Shown piece after piece: positions 51,801-60,179 of a stretch of DNA of 64,000 nt (position 1 is the first letter of the stretch; every line of letters begins with the position of its first letter). Both the position numbers and the translations under genes were made by a program. Source of the DNA: Marisalimonas sp016777705 (GTDB lineage: Bacteria; Pseudomonadota; Alphaproteobacteria; Puniceispirillales; Marisalimonadaceae); the NCBI RefSeq assembly GCF_047717795.1, contig NZ_CP159808.1, forward strand, positions 2,161,620-2,225,619, read 5' to 3'. The notes below the pieces were generated by a model that was not told the origin of the DNA, made no database searches, and saw only the letters and a program-made list of their open reading frames with translations.

Positions 51801-53912
51801 ATGTTTGAAGTTTATAGAAAAGAAATAATTTGGGGTGGTAGAACCTTAACATTTGAAACAGGAAAAGTTGCTAGACAAGCAGATGGAGCTGTGATGGTTT
51901 CTTATGGTGGAACTACAGTTTTATGCACAGCAGTTGGTGCTTCATCAGCAAAACCCGGAATAGATTTTTTCCCATTAACTGTTAACTATCAAGAAAAAAC
52001 ATTTGCTGCTGGAAGGATCCCTGGAGGTTTTTTTAAAAGAGAAGGAAGACCATCAGAAAAAGAAACATTAGTTTCAAGATTAATAGATAGACCAATTAGA
52101 CCACTATTTCATAAAAACTATAAAAACGAAACTCAAGTTATTGTAACTGTATTAGCTCATGACATGGAAAATGACCCTGATATTGTTGCATTAATAGGAG
52201 CATCGGCTGCTTTAACAATATCAGGCTTACCTTTTATGGGACCAATAGGAGCTTGTAGGGTTGGCTGGGATGGAAATAATTATATTTTAAATCCCACTGT
52301 TGATCAAATGCAAAGCGCAAATCTAGACTTGGTTGTCGCAGGCACTAACGAAGGCGTTTTAATGGTTGAATCTGAGGCATCAGAGTTGTCAGAAGAAATC
52401 ATGTTAGGAGCGGTAGATTTTGGTCATAAAGAAATGGAAGATGTTATAAAAGCAATTATTGACTTGGCTGAAGTTGCCGCAAAGGAGCCTCGTCCATTAC
52501 CGGCAGAGCCTGATGAAAAAGACTATTATTTAAAAATTATTAAACCATTTAAGAAAAACTTTGAAAAAGCTTACAAAGAAATGGATAAGTCAAAGCGTTC
52601 AAAAATGCTATCTGAAATCAGAGGTGAAATTTTAGTAGAATTTGGTGATAACCTAAATACATCATTAGCTTCTTCATTAACAAAAGAGGCTGAAGCTGAA
52701 ATTGTAAGAGGAAATATTTTAAAAACTAAAAAAAGAATTGATGGAAGAGACACAAAAACTGTAAGACCAATTATTGCAGAAGTAGGCACTTTACCTAGAT
52801 CACATGGCTCTTCTCTTTTTACTAGAGGTGAAACTCAAACATTAGTCGTAGCGACTTTAGGAACAGGTCAAGATGAGCAGATAATTGATGCTTTGGAAGG
52901 TGAATACCGATCCAAATTTATGTTACATTATAATTTTCCTCCTTATTCTGTTGGTGAGGCTGGAAGGGTCGGTTCTCCAGGAAGAAGAGAAGTTGGTCAT
53001 GGAAAACTGGCGTGGAGAGCGGTTAATCCATTGTTACCTTCTGGCGAAGATTTTCCTTATACGGTAAGAGTTGTTTCAGAAGTTACAGAATCTAATGGTT
53101 CTTCTTCTATGGCTACGGTATGTGGCACTTCTTTAGCCTTAATGGACGCAGGTGTTCCAATAAAAAAGCCCGTTGCAGGAATAGCTATGGGATTGATAAA
53201 AGAGAAAAAAGATTTTTCTGTTCTATCAGATATATTAGGTGACGAAGATCATTTAGGTGACATGGATTTCAAAGTTGCAGGTACTGAAGATGGAATAACA
53301 AGTCTTCAAATGGATATTAAAATCACATCAATTACGAAAGAAATTATGAAAATAGCTTTAGATCAAGCTAAAGACGGTAGAATTCATATTTTAAATGAAA
53401 TGGCAAAGGCTATAGGTTCATCTAGAGAGACTTTAGCGGACACAGCGCCAAAGATAACAACAATGAAAATAAAATTAGAGAAAATTCGTGATGTTATTGG
53501 GCCTGGTGGAAAAATGATTAGAGAGATATGTGAATCAACTGGAGCTAAAGTAGATATAGAAGATGACGGTACCATTAAAATAGCTGCATCTGATACAGAG
53601 TCTTCACTAGCTGCGCAAAAGAAAATAAATGATATTGTTGCTGAAGCTGAGTTAGGCGTGATATATAATGGTAAAGTTGTAAAAACAGTAGATTTTGGTG
53701 CCTTTGTAAATTTTCTTGGTACTAAAGATGGGCTAGTCCATATTTCTGAATTACAAAATGCTAGAACAGAAAAAACAACTGACATTTGTAAAGAAGGTGA
53801 TAGTGTAAAGGTAAAGGTTATTGGTTTTGATGATAGAGGTAAAGTAAAGTTATCTATGAAACGTGTTAACCAAGAGACAGGTGAAAACATAGAAGATAAA
53901 AAAGAAGACTAA
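51801..53912 (+). CDS. pnp: Polynucleotide phosphorylase
   Basis: 703-aa phosphorolytic 3'-5' exoribonuclease and degradosome component. Two RNase PH-like cores ('GGTTVLCTAVGA', 'PGGFFKREGRPSEKETLVSR' and 'SLFTRGETQTLVVATLG', 'VCGTSLALMDAGVPI'), then a KH domain ('IRDVIGPGGKMIREICESTG', about 560) and an S1 domain ('GVIYNGKVVKTVDFGAFVNF', about 620-690). AGAGGAAAG precedes the ATG. It is the last member of the classical translation/RNA operon; echA starts 26 bases later. Confidence 0.98.
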   Translation: MFEVYRKEIIWGGRTLTFETGKVARQADGAVMVSYGGTTVLCTAVGASSAKPGIDFFPLTVNYQEKTFAAGRIPGGFFKREGRPSEKETLVSRLIDRPIRPLFHKNYKNETQVIVTVLAHDMENDPDIVALIGASAALTISGLPFMGPIGACRVGWDGNNYILNPTVDQMQSANLDLVVAGTNEGVLMVESEASELSEEIMLGAVDFGHKEMEDVIKAIIDLAEVAAKEPRPLPAEPDEKDYYLKIIKPFKKNFEKAYKEMDKSKRSKMLSEIRGEILVEFGDNLNTSLASSLTKEAEAEIVRGNILKTKKRIDGRDTKTVRPIIAEVGTLPRSHGSSLFTRGETQTLVVATLGTGQDEQIIDALEGEYRSKFMLHYNFPPYSVGEAGRVGSPGRREVGHGKLAWRAVNPLLPSGEDFPYTVRVVSEVTESNGSSSMATVCGTSLALMDAGVPIKKPVAGIAMGLIKEKKDFSVLSDILGDEDHLGDMDFKVAGTEDGITSLQMDIKITSITKEIMKIALDQAKDGRIHILNEMAKAIGSSRETLADTAPKITTMKIKLEKIRDVIGPGGKMIREICESTGAKVDIEDDGTIKIAASDTESSLAAQKKINDIVAEAELGVIYNGKVVKTVDFGAFVNFLGTKDGLVHISELQNARTEKTTDICKEGDSVKVKVIGFDDRGKVKLSMKRVNQETGENIEDKKED

Positions 53913-53938
53913 TTGAATAAAAGTTGGATGAGATTGTT

Positions 53939-54730
53939 ATGAATAATGTAGTTGTTAAAACAGAATGGGTGAAATCTTGGTCTGAAAATGGAGTAGGATG
54001 GGTTCAATTAAATCATGAAAACAAACTTAACCCCTTGTCTGCTGGTTTTATTTTAGCAATAAAAGAAGCTGCTGAAAAATTTGACAGAGATACGAGTATA
54101 GGGTGTATAGTTTTAACTGGATCTGAGAAAGCTTTTGCAGCAGGAGCAGATCTAAAAGAAATGGTGAAACTTAATTACTCTTCTGTATCAGAATCAAGGT
54201 ATATTGAGAATGGCTGGCTCGATATTCCAAAGATTCAAACACCAATAATTGCTGGTGTTAAAGGGTATGCTCTTGGTGGTGGTTGTGAGTTAGCTATGAT
54301 GTGTGACATTATCATAGCTTCAGAGAATGCAAAATTTGGACAGCCTGAAATAAATATTGGTGCTATACCTGGGGCAGGTGGATCACAAAGATTAACCAGA
54401 TCAATTGGAAAATCGAAAGCTATGTTAGCAGTTCTTACTGGTGACATGATTTCAGCTAATGATGCAGAAAATTGTGGTTTAGTAGCAAAAGTATTTAAGG
54501 ATAGTGAATATGAAATTTCTCTTAAGGAAATAGCAACTAAAATTGCTAACCAATCAAAACCTTTAGCCAAATTAGCTAAACAAGCCGTTAACGTTGCTTA
54601 TGAAACAACCCTTGAAGAAGGTATTCGTTCAGAAAGAGCTTTATTTTATTCAACTTTTGCACTTGATGACCATGTGGAAGGAATGGAAGCTTTTTCTGAG
54701 AAAAGAAAGCCTAACTGGAAAAATAAATAA
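53939..54730 (+). CDS. Enoyl-CoA hydratase/isomerase family protein
   Basis: 263 aa from ATG 53939 (the frame opens at a TTG 15 bases upstream). Crotonase fold with oxyanion segment 'KAFAAGADLKEMVKLNY' and 'YALGGGCELAMMCDIIIASE', then the second catalytic-Glu region 'FGQPEINIGAIPGAGGSQRL'; both glutamates typical of hydratases are present. It probably hydrates 2-enoyl-CoA in fatty-acid or amino-acid degradation. The pattern matches the EchA-type protein often found near rpsT/mutM/ubiE in Alphaproteobacteria; here it is moved next to pnp and converges on fabI. Confidence 0.93.
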   Translation: MNNVVVKTEWVKSWSENGVGWVQLNHENKLNPLSAGFILAIKEAAEKFDRDTSIGCIVLTGSEKAFAAGADLKEMVKLNYSSVSESRYIENGWLDIPKIQTPIIAGVKGYALGGGCELAMMCDIIIASENAKFGQPEINIGAIPGAGGSQRLTRSIGKSKAMLAVLTGDMISANDAENCGLVAKVFKDSEYEISLKEIATKIANQSKPLAKLAKQAVNVAYETTLEEGIRSERALFYSTFALDDHVEGMEAFSEKRKPNWKNK

Positions 54731-54736
54731 TTTTTA

Positions 54737-55540
54737 TTATTCTAAGTCTTCTGACTTTGGAATTCCAACACTATGTAAGCCACCATCGACGTGATGGATG
54801 TTTCCAGTGACACCTGAAGATAATTCTGACAATAAGTATAAAGACGAATTTCCAATTTCCTCTAACTCAGGATTGAAATTAAGAGGGGCAACATTTTCTG
54901 AATATCTGTAAACGTGTCTTGCTCCTGATATGGCTGCACCAGCAAGAGTTTTTACTGGACCTGCAGATATTGCGTTAACTCTAATATTACTTTTGCCTAA
55001 ATCCATTGCTAAATATTTTATAGACGCTTCTAGAGCAGATTTCGCTACGCCCATGACATTATAATTTGGTGTTGTTCTTTCTGCGCCTAGATAAGAAAGA
55101 GTTAATAAACTTCCACCATTTTTTGTCATAAGAGGAAACGCAGATTTTGCTGTTCTTGTAAAACTAAATGCTGATATATCAAGTGAGTTTAAAAAGTTTT
55201 CTCTACTACAATTAACATATTTTCCTTTTAATTCCTCTTTATCTGAGTAGGCTAAAGCATGAACAACAAAATCTATATTATTCCATATCTCTGAAATTTT
55301 TCCGAATAAATGTTCTATTGAATTTTCATCATTTTTATCTTTTGAAACGTCACATTCAAAACAAATATTAGACTTTATAGAATCCATTAACGGAATCAGT
55401 CTTTTTTTAAACCCTTCATTTTGATAAGTGAATGCTATTTCAGCACCTTGTTGAGCTAATATGTTTGCAATACCCCAAGCAATGGAGCGTTCGTTTGCTA
55501 CACCCATCACTATTCCTTTTTTACCCTTCATTATTGACAT
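54737..55540 (-). CDS. fabI: Enoyl-ACP reductase (NADH), FabI
   Basis: 267-aa short-chain dehydrogenase-like enzyme for the last step of each fatty-acid elongation round. The N-terminal 'KKGIVMGVANERSIAWGIA' is the modified FabI cofactor loop, and the active site is 'YLGAERTTPNYNVMGVAKSA' (Tyr-x6-Lys as YNVMGVAK). The C-terminal 'SSGVTGNIHHVDGGLHSVG' is typical. It is downstream of fabB by 12 bases in a fabA-fabB-fabI operon, the standard alphaproteobacterial anaerobic unsaturated-fatty-acid set. Confidence 0.96.
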   Translation of the reverse strand: MSIMKGKKGIVMGVANERSIAWGIANILAQQGAEIAFTYQNEGFKKRLIPLMDSIKSNICFECDVSKDKNDENSIEHLFGKISEIWNNIDFVVHALAYSDKEELKGKYVNCSRENFLNSLDISAFSFTRTAKSAFPLMTKNGGSLLTLSYLGAERTTPNYNVMGVAKSALEASIKYLAMDLGKSNIRVNAISAGPVKTLAGAAISGARHVYRYSENVAPLNFNPELEEIGNSSLYLLSELSSGVTGNIHHVDGGLHSVGIPKSEDLE

Positions 55541-55552
55541 TTTTGTTTCTCT

Positions 55553-56779
55553 CTAATTAAACTTTGAAAAAGCAAGACATGCGTTTGTTCCACCAAACCC
55601 AAAAGAATTTGAAAGTGCTAAGTTAATATCTATATTTTGAATAGTTTTTCTCGGTATTTCTATTGAACCTATATCAGGGTCATCATTTTGAATATTTGAG
55701 GAACCAGAAATAAAATTATTATTCATCATTATTAGTGTATATATTGCCTCTTGAACTCCAGTGGCTCCTAATGAGTGCCCAGTTAGTGATTTCGTGCTGG
55801 TTAACTTAGGTAGGTTTTGATATTCTTTAAAAACTTCTTTTACAGCATGCAGTTCTTGCATATCACCCACTGGAGTGCTTGTACCGTGGGCGTTAATATA
55901 ATCAACTTTTTGATCTGTATCCAATAATGCTTCTTTCATACATCTTACTGCACCTTCTCCACTAGGTGCAACCATATCATGTCCATCAGAGTTTGCGCAA
56001 TGACCTGCTATTTCTCCATAGATTTTAGCTCCTCGCGCCTTTGCATGTTCAAGCTCTTCTAAAACTAGCATGCCTCCACCACCAGCGATAACAAAGCCAT
56101 CTCTGTTGATATCATAAGGTCTTGAAGCTAACTCAGGTGTATCATTATATTTACTAGACATTGCACCCATTGCGTCAAATAGAACAGATAAAGTCCAATC
56201 TAACTCTTCTCCCCCACCTGCAAAAACAATATTTTGATTTCCATATTTAATTTGGTCTGCACCTATTCCAATACAGTGTGCCGATGTAGAACATGCAGAG
56301 GTAATTGAAAAGTTAACACCTTTAATTTTGAAAAACGTAGCAATACATGCTGATACGGATGAGCTCATGCATCTTGGGACCATAAAAGGACCAACTCTTT
56401 TTGGACCTTTTTCTCTAGCTATATCAAATGATTGAAGTAGGTTAACGGTACTTGGTCCGCCTGACCCAGCTATAAGTCCTGTTTTGGGATTAGATACTTC
56501 TTCTGGAGATAAGCCAGAATCTTTAATAGCTTGTTCCATCGCAAGAACGGAGTAAGCTGCACCAGCACCCATAAACCTTAGTTGTTTTTTGTCTACATGA
56601 TCTTCTAAGTTTAGCTTTACTTCTCCATGAATCTGACTTCTAAATCCCATTTCTTTGTAAGTAGGGGCATGGACTATACCTGATTTTTGATTAATCAAAG
56701 AATCTTTAACTTCATTTACATTGTTGCCGATAGAGCTAACAATACCCATCCCAGTAATGACTACTCTTTTTTTATTCAT
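55553..56779 (-). CDS. fabB: Beta-ketoacyl-ACP synthase I
   Basis: 408-aa condensing enzyme required for elongating unsaturated fatty acids. Cys-His-His triad: 'FSITSACSTSAHCIGIG' (nucleophile Cys, about residue 165), 'YINAHGTSTPVGD' and 'TSTKSLTGHSLGATG'. The start 'VVITGMGIVSSIGNNV' and end 'NSFGFGGTNACLAF' are typical. Placement between fabA and fabI favours FabB over FabF. It is likely co-transcribed from upstream of fabA. Confidence 0.96.
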   Translation of the reverse strand: MNKKRVVITGMGIVSSIGNNVNEVKDSLINQKSGIVHAPTYKEMGFRSQIHGEVKLNLEDHVDKKQLRFMGAGAAYSVLAMEQAIKDSGLSPEEVSNPKTGLIAGSGGPSTVNLLQSFDIAREKGPKRVGPFMVPRCMSSSVSACIATFFKIKGVNFSITSACSTSAHCIGIGADQIKYGNQNIVFAGGGEELDWTLSVLFDAMGAMSSKYNDTPELASRPYDINRDGFVIAGGGGMLVLEELEHAKARGAKIYGEIAGHCANSDGHDMVAPSGEGAVRCMKEALLDTDQKVDYINAHGTSTPVGDMQELHAVKEVFKEYQNLPKLTSTKSLTGHSLGATGVQEAIYTLIMMNNNFISGSSNIQNDDPDIGSIEIPRKTIQNIDINLALSNSFGFGGTNACLAFSKFN

Positions 56780-56808
56780 GATATTAAATCCTACTTTTAT
56801 GTTTTAAT

Positions 56809-57315
56809 TTAATCTTGAAAAAGTCCAACCCTAATATCAGATGCCTCAAAAACAGTTTTGTCATCGCAAACAACTTTACCATCTGCAATACCTAATATTA
56901 GTTTCCTCATAATAATTCGTTTGAAATCAAGTAAGTATTCTACTTTTTTTGCACTTGGTAAAATTTGCCCAGAAAACTTAACCTCTCCTACAGAGATTGC
57001 TCTTCCTTTTCCTCTTCCACCCATATTACCTAAAGAAAAGCCCAGAAGCTGCCATAATGCATCCATACCTAAGCAACCAGGCATTACAGGATCATTTTCA
57101 AAATGACATTCAAAAAACCATTTGTCAGGAGTGATATTAAAGGTTGCGTGAGCTGATCCTTTATTATAGGCGCCACCAGTTTCAGTTATGCTTGTAATTT
57201 CATCGAACATTAACATTGGAGGGAGTGGCAGTTTTGGAAAATTTAACCCTGCTAGTTTACCCTTAGCACAGTTAATTAACTCTTCATAGTCAAATGAATT
57301 TTTAAATAAAGACAA
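56809..57315 (-). CDS. fabA: 3-hydroxydecanoyl-ACP dehydratase/isomerase
   Basis: 168-aa hot-dog enzyme that dehydrates 3-hydroxydecanoyl-ACP and isomerises the trans-2 to the cis-3 product, the branch point to unsaturated fatty acids. 'LPLPPMLMFDEITSI' and the active-site 'WFFECHFENDPVMPGCLGMD' (His in ECHF; Asp in GMDALWQ follows) are diagnostic for FabA as opposed to FabZ. The start is TTG with AGGA 9 bases upstream. First gene of fabA-fabB-fabI. Confidence 0.96.
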   Translation of the reverse strand: MSLFKNSFDYEELINCAKGKLAGLNFPKLPLPPMLMFDEITSITETGGAYNKGSAHATFNITPDKWFFECHFENDPVMPGCLGMDALWQLLGFSLGNMGGRGKGRAISVGEVKFSGQILPSAKKVEYLLDFKRIIMRKLILGIADGKVVCDDKTVFEASDIRVGLFQD

Positions 57316-57395
57316 AATATAAATCCTAAAATAATTTTTTATAAATTACACATACATTATGACTTATTTATGATAAATAAAACTTATTTTCTAAA

Positions 57396-57896
57396 TTATT
57401 TTAATAAAGCTCCCCAAACAGATTTTTTTTTGATCCATCCTGAGTGAGTTTTTTCTTTAATAATTTCTATTTTACACCATTTCAGATCACATCTTATAAT
57501 ATTTACTATTAGCTTAGGTAGCAGTTTTGCTTTTGCTTCACTCTTATCTGAAGGTGTTTTTTTTAATAAAATAGTGTCTAAAATTATACCCGTTCTAAAA
57601 GATGAAAGAAGTTGGGTATGTATCCAGCCAGTTAATTTATCAGAAGTGACAACTTTTCTCCAATTATTAAATTCAGCAGTAATTTTTAAGGGATACCCTT
57701 TTTGTCTTATTTCAAAAATAACAGGATATTTTCTTCCAGGTCCTGATCTCATGAAAGTTAAGGAATTTTTTAAAGATACGACTTTAGGTATCTTCAAGCC
57801 ACTCCCATTTATTTTGTCTTTAGGCATATAGCTTTCAGGAAGACCTGTTTGAGAAAAAAAGATTACCAATAATAATGTTAAGAAAATTGATTTCAT
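57396..57896 (-). CDS. Secreted tandem SH3-like domain protein
   Basis: 166 aa: signal peptide (about 1-20, 'IFLTLLLVIFFSQTGLPES'), then two bacterial SH3-like (SH3b) domains. The first is about 38-97 with 'TFMRSGPGRKYPVIFEI' and 'NNWRKVVTSDKLTGWIH'; the second about 100-163 with 'KWCKIEIIKEKTHSGWIKK'. Such periplasmic proteins may bind cell-wall peptides; no catalytic domain is attached. It is common in Alphaproteobacteria without a known role. It lies 34 bases after the ThiF-like gene on the same strand. Confidence 0.82.
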   Translation of the reverse strand: MKSIFLTLLLVIFFSQTGLPESYMPKDKINGSGLKIPKVVSLKNSLTFMRSGPGRKYPVIFEIRQKGYPLKITAEFNNWRKVVTSDKLTGWIHTQLLSSFRTGIILDTILLKKTPSDKSEAKAKLLPKLIVNIIRCDLKWCKIEIIKEKTHSGWIKKKSVWGALLK

Positions 57897-57930
57897 AGGA
57901 AATAATGTCGTGTTAACGTTTTTAAAAAAG

Positions 57931-58680
57931 TTAATTTGAGCATATAAGACAATTATTTTTTTTAGTAACTTTAATTTTGTCTAGGCTTTGAGAAAATCCA
58001 TCATATAAAATTAAATATCCGGCAATTGAAGGGTAATTTAAAAGAGCAATTTCTTTTATAGCCTCACTTACTTGCATGCTGGCAATAAAAGCAGTTATGG
58101 ATCCGATTATGCCAGCTTCTCTACAGTTTGTAATCGGAGCTTTTTCTGAAGTTTTAGGAAAAATACATTCATAACAGGGCAACGTATTGCTTAAGCCACT
58201 CTTTAATACTGATAATTGTCCTTCCATTTGTACAGCTGAACCTGAAATTAAAATTTTTTTATGTTTATGTGATAAATAGTTAAGAGTATACTTTGTTTGT
58301 TGATTATCTGAACAATCAAAAATTATATCAAAAATATTAATATCTTTTGATATATCAAAGTTACTAGATTGAAATCTAACAGTGATATTTGGGTTTATCT
58401 TTAAACATTCCTTGGCTAGATTTTCTGCTTTATTATAACCTATTTTATTAGTTTTGTGAGCAATTTGTCTATTTAGATTTGTTATTTCAATAGTATCTTC
58501 GTCCCAAATTTCTATGTATCCAAAACCAGCAGCAGAAGTATAGAGCCCAACTGGACATCCAAGTCCGCCAGCACCAACTATTAGACATTTTGTATTTAGA
58601 AGCTTTTCTTGACCATTTTCATCAAAATTTGGAATAATCACTTGTCTTGCATATCTATTTAGATCATCATCGTTAAGCAT
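57931..58680 (-). CDS. ThiF/MoeB-type adenylyltransferase (E1-like)
   Basis: 249 aa from the ATG at 58680, which has GAGG five bases upstream; the open frame continues upstream into coaBC but without a better site. It has 'RYARQVIIPNFDENGQEKLL', the ATP loop 'CLIVGAGGLGCPVGLYTSAA', 'DEDTIEITNLNRQIAH', and two CxxC zinc motifs ('PCYECIFP' and terminal 'NCLICSN'). MoeB and ThiF adenylate the C-terminus of a sulfur-carrier protein (MoaD or ThiS). No carrier, rhodanese or cofactor gene is nearby, so the pathway is undecided. It overlaps no gene after start correction. Confidence 0.86.
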   Translation of the reverse strand: MLNDDDLNRYARQVIIPNFDENGQEKLLNTKCLIVGAGGLGCPVGLYTSAAGFGYIEIWDEDTIEITNLNRQIAHKTNKIGYNKAENLAKECLKINPNITVRFQSSNFDISKDINIFDIIFDCSDNQQTKYTLNYLSHKHKKILISGSAVQMEGQLSVLKSGLSNTLPCYECIFPKTSEKAPITNCREAGIIGSITAFIASMQVSEAIKEIALLNYPSIAGYLILYDGFSQSLDKIKVTKKNNCLICSN

Positions 58681-58708
58681 ATTAGCCTCAGTTATCTCAA
58701 ATTCTTTG

Positions 58709-60127
58709 CTATTTACATGATAAAATATCACAAATCCTGTCAGCTATTTTGAATGCTACGGATTTTTTGTTTTGTTCAGGCCATTCTTCACATTCTTTTT
58801 TGTCGATTACATAAACTTTATTAGAGTCTTTACCGAAAACTCTATTATTACTTACATCATTAGCTATAATTAAATCAATATTTTTAGTTTTTAATTTATC
58901 TCTTGCGTTTTCAACTACATTCTCCGTTTCTGCAGAAAAACCAATTATGAGTTTTGGTTTAGATTTACTGTTGGCTATTTCTGAAATAATATCAGGATTT
59001 TTAATTGTTTTGAATGTAAGAGGCTCGTTAGTTTTTTTTATTTTAGTATTTGGGTTAAATTTTTCATTTTTTTGTGTTTTTGGAATTAGTTTCCAATCAG
59101 CAACGGCAGCCGAACATACAACAACATCTGAAGGTAGTTGTGACATTGTTTTTTCAAACATTTCTTGAGCAGTAGTTATTTGAATGGTTTTCAAATTTAA
59201 TGGTAATGGAATATCTACTGGTCCTGTTATTAATGTAACATTAGCCCCACGATTAGACAACTCTGAGGCAATAGCAAAACCTTGTTTGCCAGATGATCTA
59301 TTGCTAACAAATCTAACTGGATCAATTTCTTCGATAGTTGGGCCAGCTGTAACAATTACTGAAGTACCTTTTAATGTGGTATTTTTTTTCAGGCTTAATT
59401 TAGATAGTAATTCATTAAAAATAATTTGAGGTTCTGGAAGTCTGCCATTTCCGCTTTCTCCACATGCCATATCACCACTGTCGGGTTCAATAAATGAAAT
59501 ACCTCTATTTAAAAGTTTTTGACAATTTTCTTTTGTAGCTAAATTATTCCACATTACAGGATTCATTGAAGGAGCCACAATTATTTTGGAATAAGAAGCA
59601 AGTAAAATTGTGCTTGCAAGGTCATCAGCTATTCCGTTAGCAATTTTTGCTATTATGTTAGCAGTTGCAGGAGCAACTAATATTATATCAGGCTTTCTTG
59701 CAAGTGCTATATGGTTCATTTGAGTTTCATCTTCAATAGAAAATAAATCTGTATAACATTTTTTTTCATTTAGGCTTGTAATAAGTAATGGTGTAATAAA
59801 TTGTTGAGCTGATTTTGTTATTACTACATCAAGCTGAATGTTTGTTTTTTTTAGAAGTCTTATAAGTTCAAGAGATTTATAACAAGCAATGCCTCCAGAA
59901 ATAATTAAAAGTACGCTACCCTCTAAATTACTAAAATTTTTAGAAGTTAAATATTGATCTGTTCTAACATTCATTTCTAAACCTAACATTTTTAGGTCAT
60001 TTTTTTTATTGTTTGGTATTTTGTTTAATTTTTTCCAATTTGATATTGCAGACGGTTTAATATTTAAACGTTTTGCAACCATCCCAGTGCCACCGAGCAA
60101 ATTAATTAAATTGGAAACTTTATGCAA
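58709..60127 (-). CDS. coaBC: Bifunctional CoaBC with N-terminal helix-turn-helix-like segment
   Basis: 472 aa, about 65 longer than typical CoaBC. Residues about 70-250 are the flavin phosphopantothenoylcysteine decarboxylase ('LLIISGGIACYKSLELI', 'MNHIALARKPDIILVAPATA', 'APSMNPVMW', 'CGESGNGRLPEP'). Residues about 260-470 are the phosphopantothenate-cysteine ligase ('VIVTAGPTIEEIDPVRFVSN', 'CSAAVADWK', 'IANDVSNNRVFG'). Residues 1-50 ('LINLLGGTGMVAKRLNIKPS', 'AISNWKKLNKIP') look like a Cro/YdaS-type helix-turn-helix. The frame is unbroken and starts at TTG with a strong AAAGGA site 7 bases upstream, supporting a real fusion. An internal ATG near residue 52 could also yield the usual enzyme. 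Confidence 0.9.
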   Translation of the reverse strand: MHKVSNLINLLGGTGMVAKRLNIKPSAISNWKKLNKIPNNKKNDLKMLGLEMNVRTDQYLTSKNFSNLEGSVLLIISGGIACYKSLELIRLLKKTNIQLDVVITKSAQQFITPLLITSLNEKKCYTDLFSIEDETQMNHIALARKPDIILVAPATANIIAKIANGIADDLASTILLASYSKIIVAPSMNPVMWNNLATKENCQKLLNRGISFIEPDSGDMACGESGNGRLPEPQIIFNELLSKLSLKKNTTLKGTSVIVTAGPTIEEIDPVRFVSNRSSGKQGFAIASELSNRGANVTLITGPVDIPLPLNLKTIQITTAQEMFEKTMSQLPSDVVVCSAAVADWKLIPKTQKNEKFNPNTKIKKTNEPLTFKTIKNPDIISEIANSKSKPKLIIGFSAETENVVENARDKLKTKNIDLIIANDVSNNRVFGKDSNKVYVIDKKECEEWPEQNKKSVAFKIADRICDILSCK

Positions 60128-60179
60128 TTTATTTTCCTTTAAATAAACTTAATTTATGAAATAATTGAAAAAAAATGAA

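Noticed and set aside
53384..53890. 168-codon minus-strand open frame inside pnp
   Set aside because: Fully antisense to the KH and S1 domains of polynucleotide phosphorylase.
57364..57380. Hairpin TTATTTA/TAAATAA between the SH3 gene and fabA
   Set aside because: A-T pairs only, and no T-run on the transcribed (minus) strand, so it is not a convincing terminator.
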